A stretch of 61,404 nucleotides of DNA. Source: Ilumatobacteraceae bacterium. Lineage in GTDB: Bacteria > Actinomycetota > Acidimicrobiia > Acidimicrobiales > Ilumatobacteraceae. Both the position numbers and the translations under genes were made by a program. The DNA is taken from assembly GCA_023254135.1 (NCBI GenBank), contig JALQYL010000003.1, positions 1-61,404 on the forward strand, given 5' to 3'. The notes under the pieces were generated by a model. That model was not told the DNA's origin, did not search any database, and saw nothing but the letters and a program-made list of their open reading frames with translations. Each line of letters opens with the position of its first letter. The first letter of the stretch is position 1. Shown here in pieces: positions 27,078 to 35,690 of this stretch.

Positions 27078-28093
27078 GCTGTCTCCCCCATCAACTCGCA
27101 CAACCGTTTCGCATTCGCAATGCGTTCGGGTTCATTATGGCGTGGGTCCGAGAACGCATGCGCAATCTCTGGCGCAAACCCCAGAAGACACACTTCACTG
27201 CGAAGTCGAATTCCTATTCGGGCCTCCACGGTTTCCTGCACATGTTGCATCACCGCAACGATGTTGCCCGCAGTTGCACCGTCGGATGCCTGAATGAAAT
27301 TGGCGTGCTTTTCGGAGACACGAGCACCACCAACAGCGAATTCCCGCAAGCCACAAGAATCAATCAGTGCACCGGCACTGCCATCCCCTTGTGCAGGATT
27401 CACGAATACAGAACCAGCGTTACGACCACCTGGCTGGTTCTGGCGACGCCACGTGACCACTGCATCAAGATCCGGCGATTCAAGACTTCGTTCATGAGAC
27501 CGCAGACGCGCCGAGACCACCACATGATGCGCCGCCAATGCCGACCCCCGAAAGTGAAAACCAAGATCAGCAGCAGCAATGGTTGCCCATCGCCCCGAAC
27601 GCAACGAGACGATTTCTGCTGTCAGCAATGAATCAACAATTTCAGCACCATGTCCACCAGCGTTCATGCGCACTGCACCACCAACGGAGCCTGGAATACC
27701 CACGCACCATTCCAGACCACTGCGCTGCAACGCAACACTGCGGCGAGCCAGGATGGGCATCGGCAGAGACCCAGGCGCCACAATGTCCTCGCCCACAAGT
27801 TCAATGTCGTTGTCGGTGGCCGAGTATGACATGAACACCACCACCCCATTGAAACCATCGTCTGCAACGAGCAAGTTGCTTCCTCGTCCCACCACCGCCA
27901 CGGGAATGTGCGGATGAGCCGCCAACAAATCAGCAACTTCTTGCAGATCGCGACGTGATGCAACGGTCACTGCACATGCAGCATGACCGCCCACGCCGTA
28001 TGTGGTGTTCTGCGCCATGGGTCGATTGCGTTCAACGACCACCCCAATGGAGGCAGCGGTGTCAAGGAAATCCTGCCACTGGTCGCTGCTCAT
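27074..28093 (-). CDS. murB: UDP-N-acetylenolpyruvoylglucosamine reductase
   Basis: A 339-residue FAD enzyme that reduces UDP-GlcNAc-enolpyruvate to UDP-MurNAc with NADPH. The FAD-binding VVGRGSNLLVADDGF and GIPGSVGGAVRMNAG motifs are present. GRNAGSVFVNP contains the catalytic Ser region, and the final Glu block is RIGIRLRSEVCLLGF. The arrangement fits the type I/IIa form. It overlaps murC and ftsQ by four bases each (ATGA), so murC-murB-ftsQ are coupled. Confidence 0.94.
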   Translation of the reverse strand: MSSDQWQDFLDTAASIGVVVERNRPMAQNTTYGVGGHAACAVTVASRRDLQEVADLLAAHPHIPVAVVGRGSNLLVADDGFNGVVVFMSYSATDNDIELVGEDIVAPGSLPMPILARRSVALQRSGLEWCVGIPGSVGGAVRMNAGGHGAEIVDSLLTAEIVSLRSGRWATIAAADLGFHFRGSALAAHHVVVSARLRSHERSLESPDLDAVVTWRRQNQPGGRNAGSVFVNPAQGDGSAGALIDSCGLREFAVGGARVSEKHANFIQASDGATAGNIVAVMQHVQETVEARIGIRLRSEVCLLGFAPEIAHAFSDPRHNEPERIANAKRLCELMGETA

Positions 28094-29505
28094 GAAGCAG
28101 AACCCATCAGGTCGTCGGGCAGAGTTTCAATGTCTCCGCAACCCATCGAAATACACACGTCTCCAGCCCGCAACTTCGCGCGCAACTCACTCACGATGTC
28201 GTTACGTGTGGGTGCGTACGCAACCGAAAGCTGAGGATGCGCCTGCTGGATTGCGCTTGATACCAATTCGCCAGTGACGCCTTCGATTCGTTCGGTGCCC
28301 GATGCATACACGTCGGTGATGATCACATGATCTGCGCCATGAAAACAGTCCGCATACGAATGCGCCATGGCGGCAATGCGATGGAATCGATTTGGTTGGA
28401 ACACCGCTACCACCCGACCAGTGAGTGACGGGTGGGTGCGTACGGCGGCAATGGCCGCCTCAATCTCCGCAGGAAGGTGCGCGTAATCGTCCACCAATAG
28501 CGCCCCGGCAAATGTGCCACGCTCGGTGAAACGTCGAGCAACTCCAGAGAATGTCTGCACTGCTGAACACGCAACTCGAGCATCCACTCCGAATGCGATT
28601 GCCATGGCCAGAGCCGCCGCACAATTCATGGCGTTGTGCTCGCCACGAAGTGGAAGAAAACATTCGTGCGACTCGCCGTGGATGACAAAGCGAATAGCGA
28701 GCCCTTGCGGAACAGATACCGACTGATGGATGCGAACCGTGGCGCCTTCATTGACGCCAAAAGTCATGAGACCGGAACGGCCTGCCATTGTTTCTCGCAC
28801 CAGTTGAGAGCCGATGTCGTCGGCATTGAGCACCACGGTGCCCGTTGCACGATGAGCAACATCGGCGAAACACCGTTGCACATTTTCGAAGGTGCCGAAA
28901 TAGTCCAAGTGGTCAACATCGACATTGGTGATGATCACGGAATGAAGCGGCAACACATCGAGCGTGCCGTCACTTTCGTCTGCCTCCAACACCAATACAT
29001 CGCTGCTTCCTGCACGCGCACCAACGCCGTAACCGGGAATCTCGGCGCCCACGATCACCGATGGGTCCACGCCACCGGCCTCCAACATGAGTGCCAACAA
29101 TGCGGTGGTGGTTGTCTTGCCGTGCGTACCCGCCACGCCGATAGCGCGCGAAGTTGCGCACAATGAAGCCAATATGCCCGATCGGTGACGGACGGCAATG
29201 TTCTGCGCGCGTGCAGCACTGAGTTCAACATTGGTTTCGGGGATTGCCGTGGAATACGTGACCACATCGGCACCGGCCACCAACTGCGCATCGTGACCAA
29301 TGGTGACTGCCACACCGAGAGCGCCGAGTTGCTGCGTGATGGTGGTGTCACGCATGTCGGAACCCGACACTGTGTGACCGCGGGCCGCCAACAACTTGGC
29401 GATGGGACTCATGCCAGGACCTGCCACGCCCACCACGTGGCACCGACGTGGCACCGACAGGTCAATCAGTGGTTCGGAAACTCGACGGTGAGGATGCGTG
29501 GACAT
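28090..29505 (-). CDS. murC: UDP-N-acetylmuramate--L-alanine ligase
   Basis: A 471-residue ATP-dependent ligase that adds the first amino acid of the peptidoglycan stem. The N-terminal Rossmann-like UDP domain has VGVAGPGMSPIAKLLAARG, and the P-loop is GVAGTHGKTTTTALLA. The central domain carries LEADESDGTL and VDHLDYFGTFE, and the C-terminal domain has VAVFQPNRFHR, the MurC signature. It follows murG by 29 bases and overlaps murB by four. Confidence 0.95.
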   Translation of the reverse strand: MSTHPHRRVSEPLIDLSVPRRCHVVGVAGPGMSPIAKLLAARGHTVSGSDMRDTTITQQLGALGVAVTIGHDAQLVAGADVVTYSTAIPETNVELSAARAQNIAVRHRSGILASLCATSRAIGVAGTHGKTTTTALLALMLEAGGVDPSVIVGAEIPGYGVGARAGSSDVLVLEADESDGTLDVLPLHSVIITNVDVDHLDYFGTFENVQRCFADVAHRATGTVVLNADDIGSQLVRETMAGRSGLMTFGVNEGATVRIHQSVSVPQGLAIRFVIHGESHECFLPLRGEHNAMNCAAALAMAIAFGVDARVACSAVQTFSGVARRFTERGTFAGALLVDDYAHLPAEIEAAIAAVRTHPSLTGRVVAVFQPNRFHRIAAMAHSYADCFHGADHVIITDVYASGTERIEGVTGELVSSAIQQAHPQLSVAYAPTRNDIVSELRAKLRAGDVCISMGCGDIETLPDDLMGSAS

Positions 29506-29534
29506 GGATAATCCATTGTTCCACGCGGCGCGGT

Positions 29535-30641
29535 CTATATCGCGGCGTTCTCAATGGTGCGAATCAACGCATCACCACGATGTACGGCTCCCATGACGCG
29601 CGCATTTTGTGCCAAATCAGCTCGTTCAGCTTCGTTTTGTACCAATCGCATCACCGTTGCCACCACCGTGCCATCGGCACACTCAGACTCGGTATGCATG
29701 ATGGCTGCTGATTGTTGAGCCAACCAAGCAGCATTCTTTGTCTGATGGTCATCTGCGGCTCCTGACCACGGAACAATCACCGCCGCGATTCCCACGGTGG
29801 CAATTTCTGCCACCGTGCTCGCGCCCGCACGACACACCAACACATCGGTGGATGCATAGAGATCTGCCATTCGCGACTCGTACGCCACCCGTCGATATCC
29901 CACCTGCGGAACATACGACATGAAGGATCCGGTGTCGCGCGCACCCGCAACGTGAAACAAGAACTGGTTCGGTTTGTCGGCCACACCCATTGCCATCAAC
30001 AATTCCGGCGCTAACGCGTTCAATACGCCTGAACCCAATGAACCACCCACAATGGTGACCACCAATGCATCTTGCGGAATTTCCAACTCGCGTCTCGCGG
30101 CTGCACGACGCTCCAATACATTCAGATGTCGAAGTTCGGCACGCACAGGCGCACCCGTGAGCACGGAGCGCGGCAATTCTGTGTCTTCAAAAGCAACCGC
30201 CGACACCGTGGCGTGACGTGCTTGTTTTCGGGTGGCGAGACCGGGGGTGCGGTCATAGCTGACACACACCAGTGGCACGCCCGCGGCAATGGCAGCCGCC
30301 GACATGGGCTCACTGGCGTATCCACCAACCGACACCACCACGCGCGGTTGCCACCGTTTGATGAGCGCACGCGCCATGAGTCGGCTTCGCACCAGGCGAA
30401 AGGGCAAGGCGAGATTGCGTGCAATGCCTCTGGGAGACAAGGAGCGTTGTAGTCCCGAGATGGGCAGATACTCGCCCGCCACATCGGACGAAACCATGAG
30501 CGACCGTTCGATGCCACGACGTGAACCCACATATCGCAGTTCATTGGCAGTGTGTCCCGCCTCCAAGAGTCCTTCCAGGATGGCCATTGCAGGAATCACA
30601 TGACCACTGGTTCCTCCGCCCGTGACAACCGCATACACCAT
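29535..30641 (-). CDS. murG: Lipid II glycosyltransferase
   Basis: A 368-residue peripheral membrane GT-B enzyme that adds GlcNAc to lipid I on the cytoplasmic face. MVYAVVTGGGTSGHVIPAMA is the expected glycine-rich N-terminus, and VVSVGGYASEPMSAAAIA and the C-terminal nucleotide-binding CRAGASTVAEIATVGIAAV are the standard motifs. The start is ATG 30641, which shares one base with the ftsW stop (TAATG); a much longer reading upstream runs into ftsW and is not real. Confidence 0.95.
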   Translation of the reverse strand: MVYAVVTGGGTSGHVIPAMAILEGLLEAGHTANELRYVGSRRGIERSLMVSSDVAGEYLPISGLQRSLSPRGIARNLALPFRLVRSRLMARALIKRWQPRVVVSVGGYASEPMSAAAIAAGVPLVCVSYDRTPGLATRKQARHATVSAVAFEDTELPRSVLTGAPVRAELRHLNVLERRAAARRELEIPQDALVVTIVGGSLGSGVLNALAPELLMAMGVADKPNQFLFHVAGARDTGSFMSYVPQVGYRRVAYESRMADLYASTDVLVCRAGASTVAEIATVGIAAVIVPWSGAADDHQTKNAAWLAQQSAAIMHTESECADGTVVATVMRLVQNEAERADLAQNARVMGAVHRGDALIRTIENAAI

Positions 30642-31840
30642 TACGAGGCCTTCATCACTCGCGCGACGTTCAACAGCAGACCGGTTGCGGCCATGGATGA
30701 AATCAGTGACGATCCGCCGTAGGAAATGAACGGCAACGTGAGACCCGTCATTGGCACCACACCAACGACACCTCCGATGTGTACGAACGCCTGCACGCTG
30801 AACCATGCAACGATGCCGGCAGCGAGGAAGCCACCATGCATGTCTCGGGCACGAATGGCGATGCGGATGCCAAAGTATGCAAAGGCGCCGAACATGAACA
30901 GAAGAAGCACCACTCCGCCCAGTCCCATCTCTTCTGCAATCACAGCAAAAATGAAATCGGAATATGCCAATGGCACGTAGCCCCACTTACTGGTTCCAGA
31001 ACCGATTCCGGTTCCGAATATTCCACCGTTTGAGATACTGAGAATGGATTGCCACACCTGGAATCCAATGCCGTCTTTGTTGGCTTCAAGATGCAGGAAA
31101 GCAGTGAGACGATCTCCTGCACGGCCTGCGTACTTGAACACCGGCGCACCCAACAATCCGCCCACCACAAGGGTGCCAAGAATCTGCCGCCCCGGAACCC
31201 CAGCAATGGCGAGCATCAGCAATCCGATTCCCAGGAAAACAATTGCGCCACCAAAGTCTTTTTGAGCAAAGCACAGGAGCAACGGAAGTCCGATCACCAC
31301 ATACATGGGATACAAGACCACGGTTGTGACACGGACGTATCGATGACGTGATGACAACACGTTGGCGGCCACCATGATCATCGCCAACTTCATGAATTCA
31401 GATGGCTGCACACGCACAGGGCCAATGTCGAGCCAGGCGTTCGCACCATTCACCAATGCGCCACGTGCCGCCACCAATGTGTTCGCCACAAGCACGACAC
31501 CCGTGAAGAGGAACATCATGCGGCCGCCATTCCACACGCTGTACGGAAGCCTGTACGTGAAGAAAGCACCAATGAGTCCGAGCACCACCCACGACATCTG
31601 CTTGATCAGAATTCCCCATGGTGATTCTCCCGTGTGCAGATTGGTCACAGCGGATGACGAAAACACCATCACCAGTCCCCATGCCACAAATCCCACGGCG
31701 ATGATGAGAGTCCAATAGAAGGTGGACGTTGGCTTCCCCAACGTGACGCGCGACTTGGTCTCATGACCAATTGACTGCACGACTTTCTTGCGACGCTCGC
31801 GAAGAGTGGGCGTGGGCTTGAGCTCCTTGGTATCACTCAC
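30641..31840 (-). CDS. ftsW: Septal peptidoglycan polymerase FtsW (SEDS family)
   Basis: A 399-residue protein with about ten membrane helices that polymerises lipid II at the division site together with FtsI. After a ~50-residue basic cytoplasmic N-terminus come the SEDS motifs AWLDIGPVRVQPSEFMKLA, the catalytic-loop region (NGGIFGTGIGSG) and GLTLPFISYGGSSL. I chose GTG 31840 because it overlaps the murD stop as GTGA and has AAGGGGA upstream; the reading from 31936 extends into murD. Confidence 0.95.
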   Translation of the reverse strand: MSDTKELKPTPTLRERRKKVVQSIGHETKSRVTLGKPTSTFYWTLIIAVGFVAWGLVMVFSSSAVTNLHTGESPWGILIKQMSWVVLGLIGAFFTYRLPYSVWNGGRMMFLFTGVVLVANTLVAARGALVNGANAWLDIGPVRVQPSEFMKLAMIMVAANVLSSRHRYVRVTTVVLYPMYVVIGLPLLLCFAQKDFGGAIVFLGIGLLMLAIAGVPGRQILGTLVVGGLLGAPVFKYAGRAGDRLTAFLHLEANKDGIGFQVWQSILSISNGGIFGTGIGSGTSKWGYVPLAYSDFIFAVIAEEMGLGGVVLLLFMFGAFAYFGIRIAIRARDMHGGFLAAGIVAWFSVQAFVHIGGVVGVVPMTGLTLPFISYGGSSLISSMAATGLLLNVARVMKAS

Positions 31841-33183
31841 GATGGGTCCCCTTCTACTTTCAGCAGTGCATGCACAAGCCGAGTGAAATCCTCGCCTCGC
31901 TCGTTGTAGTTGCGATACCAGTCGTAACTCGTGCAACCAGGCGACAACACCACAGCGTCGCCCGATGTCGCCATGCCACGCGCAAGATCCACAGCTTCCG
32001 CCATTGAGTACGCGGTCTTCACTTCGCAGATCCCGGCAAAGGCAGAAGCAATGAGAGGCGCATCATCTCCGATGGCCACGACGCCGGCCATGCGATGTGG
32101 TTCAGTGGCCATTTGAGTCAAATCCAGACCTTTATTGCGGCCACCCGCAATCAAAATCAACCGTTCGAACGCACGTATGGCAGTCAATGCCGCGTGAGGA
32201 CTCGTGGCTTTTGAATCGTCGTACCACGAGATGCCGTGCTTCTCGCCGATGAGCTCAATGCGATGATGCGCAGACTCAAAGCTGGCCAATGATTGCAGCA
32301 GCGATTCGCGCGTGACCATTTGCGTTTCCAACACCATGGCAGCCGCGGCCAAAGAATTGGTGATGTCGTGCGGCATGGACCGCCACAATTTCGACACCTC
32401 AATGAGCGGACCATGCGGACTCACCAACCAGCCGTCGACCACGCAGTAATCCGCATCCACCAGACCAAAAGTGACCACACGTGCACCGCTCTCGTGCGCG
32501 GCCGTACGAATGATGTGGTTGTTTGAAGGCACCACCGCAACATCGGTTGGCAACACGTGCGCCCACAGCCGTGCTTTTGCAGATGCATAGTGCTCCACCG
32601 TGGGGTGCCAATCAAGATGGTCGGGCGCGAGATTCAACCAGACCGAAGAATCGCAACGGAATTTCTGGGTGTACTGCAAACGAAAACTGGAACACTCCAC
32701 CACGAATGCATCGAAGGGGTCGGTCAGCGCACCCATGAACGGAAGGTCGGTATTCCCCACTTCACCAACGCTCATGCCAGCGGAACGCAAGAGATGCGCC
32801 ACGATCATGGTGGTGGTGGTCTTACCATCAGTTCCGGTGACACCCAGAATGGGACGTGGTCCGCCCACTCGTGACTGCTCCCATTCGTAGGCAACATCAA
32901 TTTCGGTGCGAATGTCGATGCCGTTCGCTTCCGCATACCGAATCACAGCATGGTGTGGGGGCACTCCGGGCGCAGGCAACAAAGTGTCAACATCGGTCAG
33001 AAATCGAGCAATGTCGTCATGCGTCGAGACGGGAAGCAACTGAGCATGAAGTTCGTCAGCGAGTTCTTTGTGGGAAGGCGTCATGCGATCATCGGACAAC
33101 ACCACGGCAATACCGCGCTGGGTCAAAGCACGAGCAACCGCTGTACCCGTGAGGGCCAGGCCAAAGACCGCCACCTTCTTCAC
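31837..33183 (-). CDS. murD: UDP-N-acetylmuramoyl-L-alanine--D-glutamate ligase
   Basis: A 448-residue ATP-dependent ligase of the Mur family that adds D-glutamate. The N-terminus has VAVFGLALTGTAVARALT, the P-loop is GVTGTDGKTTTTMIVAHLL, and the central domain has LNLAPDHLDWHPTVEHY. The C-terminal domain begins around WYDDSKATSPHAALTAIRAF and ends with VVLSPGCTSYDWYRNYNERG, the MurD signature. Two bases separate it from mraY, and it overlaps ftsW by four. Confidence 0.95.
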   Translation of the reverse strand: MKKVAVFGLALTGTAVARALTQRGIAVVLSDDRMTPSHKELADELHAQLLPVSTHDDIARFLTDVDTLLPAPGVPPHHAVIRYAEANGIDIRTEIDVAYEWEQSRVGGPRPILGVTGTDGKTTTTMIVAHLLRSAGMSVGEVGNTDLPFMGALTDPFDAFVVECSSFRLQYTQKFRCDSSVWLNLAPDHLDWHPTVEHYASAKARLWAHVLPTDVAVVPSNNHIIRTAAHESGARVVTFGLVDADYCVVDGWLVSPHGPLIEVSKLWRSMPHDITNSLAAAAMVLETQMVTRESLLQSLASFESAHHRIELIGEKHGISWYDDSKATSPHAALTAIRAFERLILIAGGRNKGLDLTQMATEPHRMAGVVAIGDDAPLIASAFAGICEVKTAYSMAEAVDLARGMATSGDAVVLSPGCTSYDWYRNYNERGEDFTRLVHALLKVEGDPS

Positions 33184-33185
33184 AG

Positions 33186-34244
33186 CTAGTGCCCTGCGAA
33201 TGAGTCGGCGATGTGCGTGAAGTCAGCAATGAAAATTGCCACGGCAGCGGCTACGCAGATACCCGACAGAATCCAGAAGCGAATGATCACCGTTGTTTCA
33301 GGCCAGCCCAACAATTCAAAGTGATGATGAATGGGCGACATGCGGAACAGACGTTTCTTTCGGCCCGAAGCCTTGAACACCGTCATCTGTAGTGCAACAG
33401 AACCGGCTTCCATCACATTGAGCGCACAAATCAATGGCAGCAACAATTGCGTGTTGGTGGTGACCGCTAGCAACCCGAGTGAGGCGCCAATCCCCAACGC
33501 CCCCACGTCTCCCATGAAGATGCGAGCAGGTGCCGCATTCCACCACAAGAAACCACCGCAGGCTCCGGCCATTGCCGCCGAGAACACCGCAAGGTCAAGC
33601 GGGTTCACCAAGTGATACACATCGGGATTTCGGAAAGCCCAGTAGGCAATCACGGTGAACGCAAGGAATCCGAACAATGCCGATCCTGCAGCCAGACCGT
33701 CAAGACCGTCCGTGACATTCACAGCGTTCGTGGTGGCCCACACCATGATGGCGGTCCACACCACCCACAACGCCGGTGCAAGATTCCATCCGGGCAAATC
33801 AAAGCGCGTGAATGACAAGGCGTGACTCACTCCGGTTCCCGCGGACAACCACATCATGATGAGCAACACGAGTCCGAATGTGATGTAGCCCTTCTTCTTC
33901 CAGAAAATTCCTCGGTTATGCGACTTTCGCACCTTGAGATAGTCATCGAGGAAGCCCATGAACGCCATCACAGCAACGCCTGCCCACATGATCATTGCCT
34001 GGTCAGAGAAGGCGATGCCGCCGCGTAAGTGGGCCACCGACCATCCGATGAATGCAGAACCCAGAATGGCAAGTCCACCCATGGTGGCCGTACCTTGCTT
34101 CTTCATGTGATGCACGGGACCGTGATCTTCTGAGCCGAGAATGGGTTGCCCCTTCCCCAAATTGTCGAAGAAATGAATGAGCCAACGCGTGCCAAAGAGT
34201 GACAACAACATGGCAAGTGCGCCCGCAATGAGGACAGCAATCAT
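33186..34244 (-). CDS. mraY: Phospho-N-acetylmuramoyl-pentapeptide transferase
   Basis: A 352-residue enzyme with about ten membrane helices that attaches phospho-MurNAc-pentapeptide to undecaprenyl phosphate to make lipid I. Motifs seen are HMKKQGTATMGGLAIL, FLDDYLKVRKSHNRG (the DD pair), NAVNVTDGLDGLAAGS and FMGDVGALGIGASLG, and the C-terminal MSPIHHHFELLGWPE triple His. It overlaps the murE stop by four bases (34241-34244). The murF gene normally placed between murE and mraY is absent. Confidence 0.96.
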   Translation of the reverse strand: MIAVLIAGALAMLLSLFGTRWLIHFFDNLGKGQPILGSEDHGPVHHMKKQGTATMGGLAILGSAFIGWSVAHLRGGIAFSDQAMIMWAGVAVMAFMGFLDDYLKVRKSHNRGIFWKKKGYITFGLVLLIMMWLSAGTGVSHALSFTRFDLPGWNLAPALWVVWTAIMVWATTNAVNVTDGLDGLAAGSALFGFLAFTVIAYWAFRNPDVYHLVNPLDLAVFSAAMAGACGGFLWWNAAPARIFMGDVGALGIGASLGLLAVTTNTQLLLPLICALNVMEAGSVALQMTVFKASGRKKRLFRMSPIHHHFELLGWPETTVIIRFWILSGICVAAAVAIFIADFTHIADSFAGH

Positions 34245-35680
34245 GAGGTCTCTCCCTTTCTGTTCTGCAACGCCAATGTGGCGACTTCAACATCGTTGAA
34301 CGGCGCAAACACGCCATTGATCTCTTGGGTCTTCTCGTGACCCTTGCCAGCGATCACCACTATGTCACCACGCCGGGCTTCTGAAATGGCGGATGCGATT
34401 GCTTTTTCGCGTTCTACTTCGATGTGCGCCGATTTCTGTGCCTCTTCGCTCATTCCAACGAGAATTTCTTCGATGATCGAACGAGGATCTTCCGTTCGCG
34501 GATTATCAGACGTCACAAACACAACATCGGAGAGAGACGCGGCAATACCACCCATCATCGGACGTTTTCCGTGGTCTCGATTTCCTCCGCAACCAAAAAC
34601 TGCAATCACGCGCCCCTTCGTCAGCGCACGCGCAGATTGCAACACTTGTGACAAACCATCGGGAGTGTGCGCGTAGTCCACCACGACACCAATACCCTCG
34701 TTATTTGGCACTGATTCGAATCGACCTGGAACCTGTTGCAACTGCGCACACCCACGCACGATGTTCTCAATGTCAATACCAAGAACATCCGCAGTGGTGA
34801 TGGCCGCAAGAGAATTCATCAACGTGAATGCTCCGCCCATTGGAACAATGACGTGACTTCCACGCCATGAGTACGACACCTGGTCGACACTTGTCTCTAC
34901 ATTGGCCGCGTCGTCCGCGCAGAACCCACGCATGGGAATGCCACCAACATCCACGAGCAACTGACCACGAGGATCATCAATATTCACTACCCCGATTCGG
35001 GAACGGCCGGGAGCAAAGAGAAGCGCCTTTGCTGCAAAGTAATTCTCTTCAGTTCCGTGATAATCCAGGTGGTCTCTTGCGATATTGGTAAAAACTCCCA
35101 CTGCAAACGTGATCCCGTTGACTCTCCCCTGGTGCAGTGCATGCGACGACACTTCCATCACCACATGGGTGATTCCGGCAAGCACGGACGCATGCAGGAT
35201 TGATTGCAGGTCAATGGCTTCTGGCGTGGTGCGTTCACCGGTCAAAGTACCCAACACGCGAACCTTGTCACCGTTGGCTTCGAGGATGGATGCAATGATG
35301 GCCGCGGTCGAGGTTTTTCCGTTGGTACCCGTGATGCCAATGATGGTGAGCATTTCGGCCGGATGACCGAAGCCGTTCGCAGCGATCACACCGAGCACTG
35401 CACGCACATCTGGCACGGTTATCACCGTCAGTGTGGAAGGAACATTCTCCAACGGTTGGTCCGCGAGAACTGCCACTGCGCCTGCTTCCACGGCACTCTC
35501 AAGAAAATCGTGCCCGTTGAATGTCTCACCGCGCACACAGCAATAAAGATCGCCTTCTTTCACCGAGCGCGAATCCTGCGTCATGCCACGCACGGATACG
35601 TCGCTGCGTCCATCGATACGTGCGTCTACGCCATCAAGAATTTCAATCAATGAACGACTGGATGGAAACGAAACGGACAT
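34241..35680 (-). CDS. murE: UDP-MurNAc-tripeptide synthetase, probable meso-diaminopimelate form
   Basis: A 479-residue Mur ligase adding the third residue of the peptide stem. The P-loop is GITGTNGKTSTAAIIASIL, and the central block is NIARDHLDYHGTEENYFAAK with the carbamylated-Lys region. SDNPRTEDP contains the DNPR motif that selects meso-diaminopimelate over lysine. I chose ATG 35680, ten bases after the ftsI stop; the reading from 35761 would overlap ftsI. Family certain; the substrate follows from DNPR. Confidence 0.95.
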   Translation of the reverse strand: MSVSFPSSRSLIEILDGVDARIDGRSDVSVRGMTQDSRSVKEGDLYCCVRGETFNGHDFLESAVEAGAVAVLADQPLENVPSTLTVITVPDVRAVLGVIAANGFGHPAEMLTIIGITGTNGKTSTAAIIASILEANGDKVRVLGTLTGERTTPEAIDLQSILHASVLAGITHVVMEVSSHALHQGRVNGITFAVGVFTNIARDHLDYHGTEENYFAAKALLFAPGRSRIGVVNIDDPRGQLLVDVGGIPMRGFCADDAANVETSVDQVSYSWRGSHVIVPMGGAFTLMNSLAAITTADVLGIDIENIVRGCAQLQQVPGRFESVPNNEGIGVVVDYAHTPDGLSQVLQSARALTKGRVIAVFGCGGNRDHGKRPMMGGIAASLSDVVFVTSDNPRTEDPRSIIEEILVGMSEEAQKSAHIEVEREKAIASAISEARRGDIVVIAGKGHEKTQEINGVFAPFNDVEVATLALQNRKGETS

Positions 35681-35690
35681 AATGAGAGAC

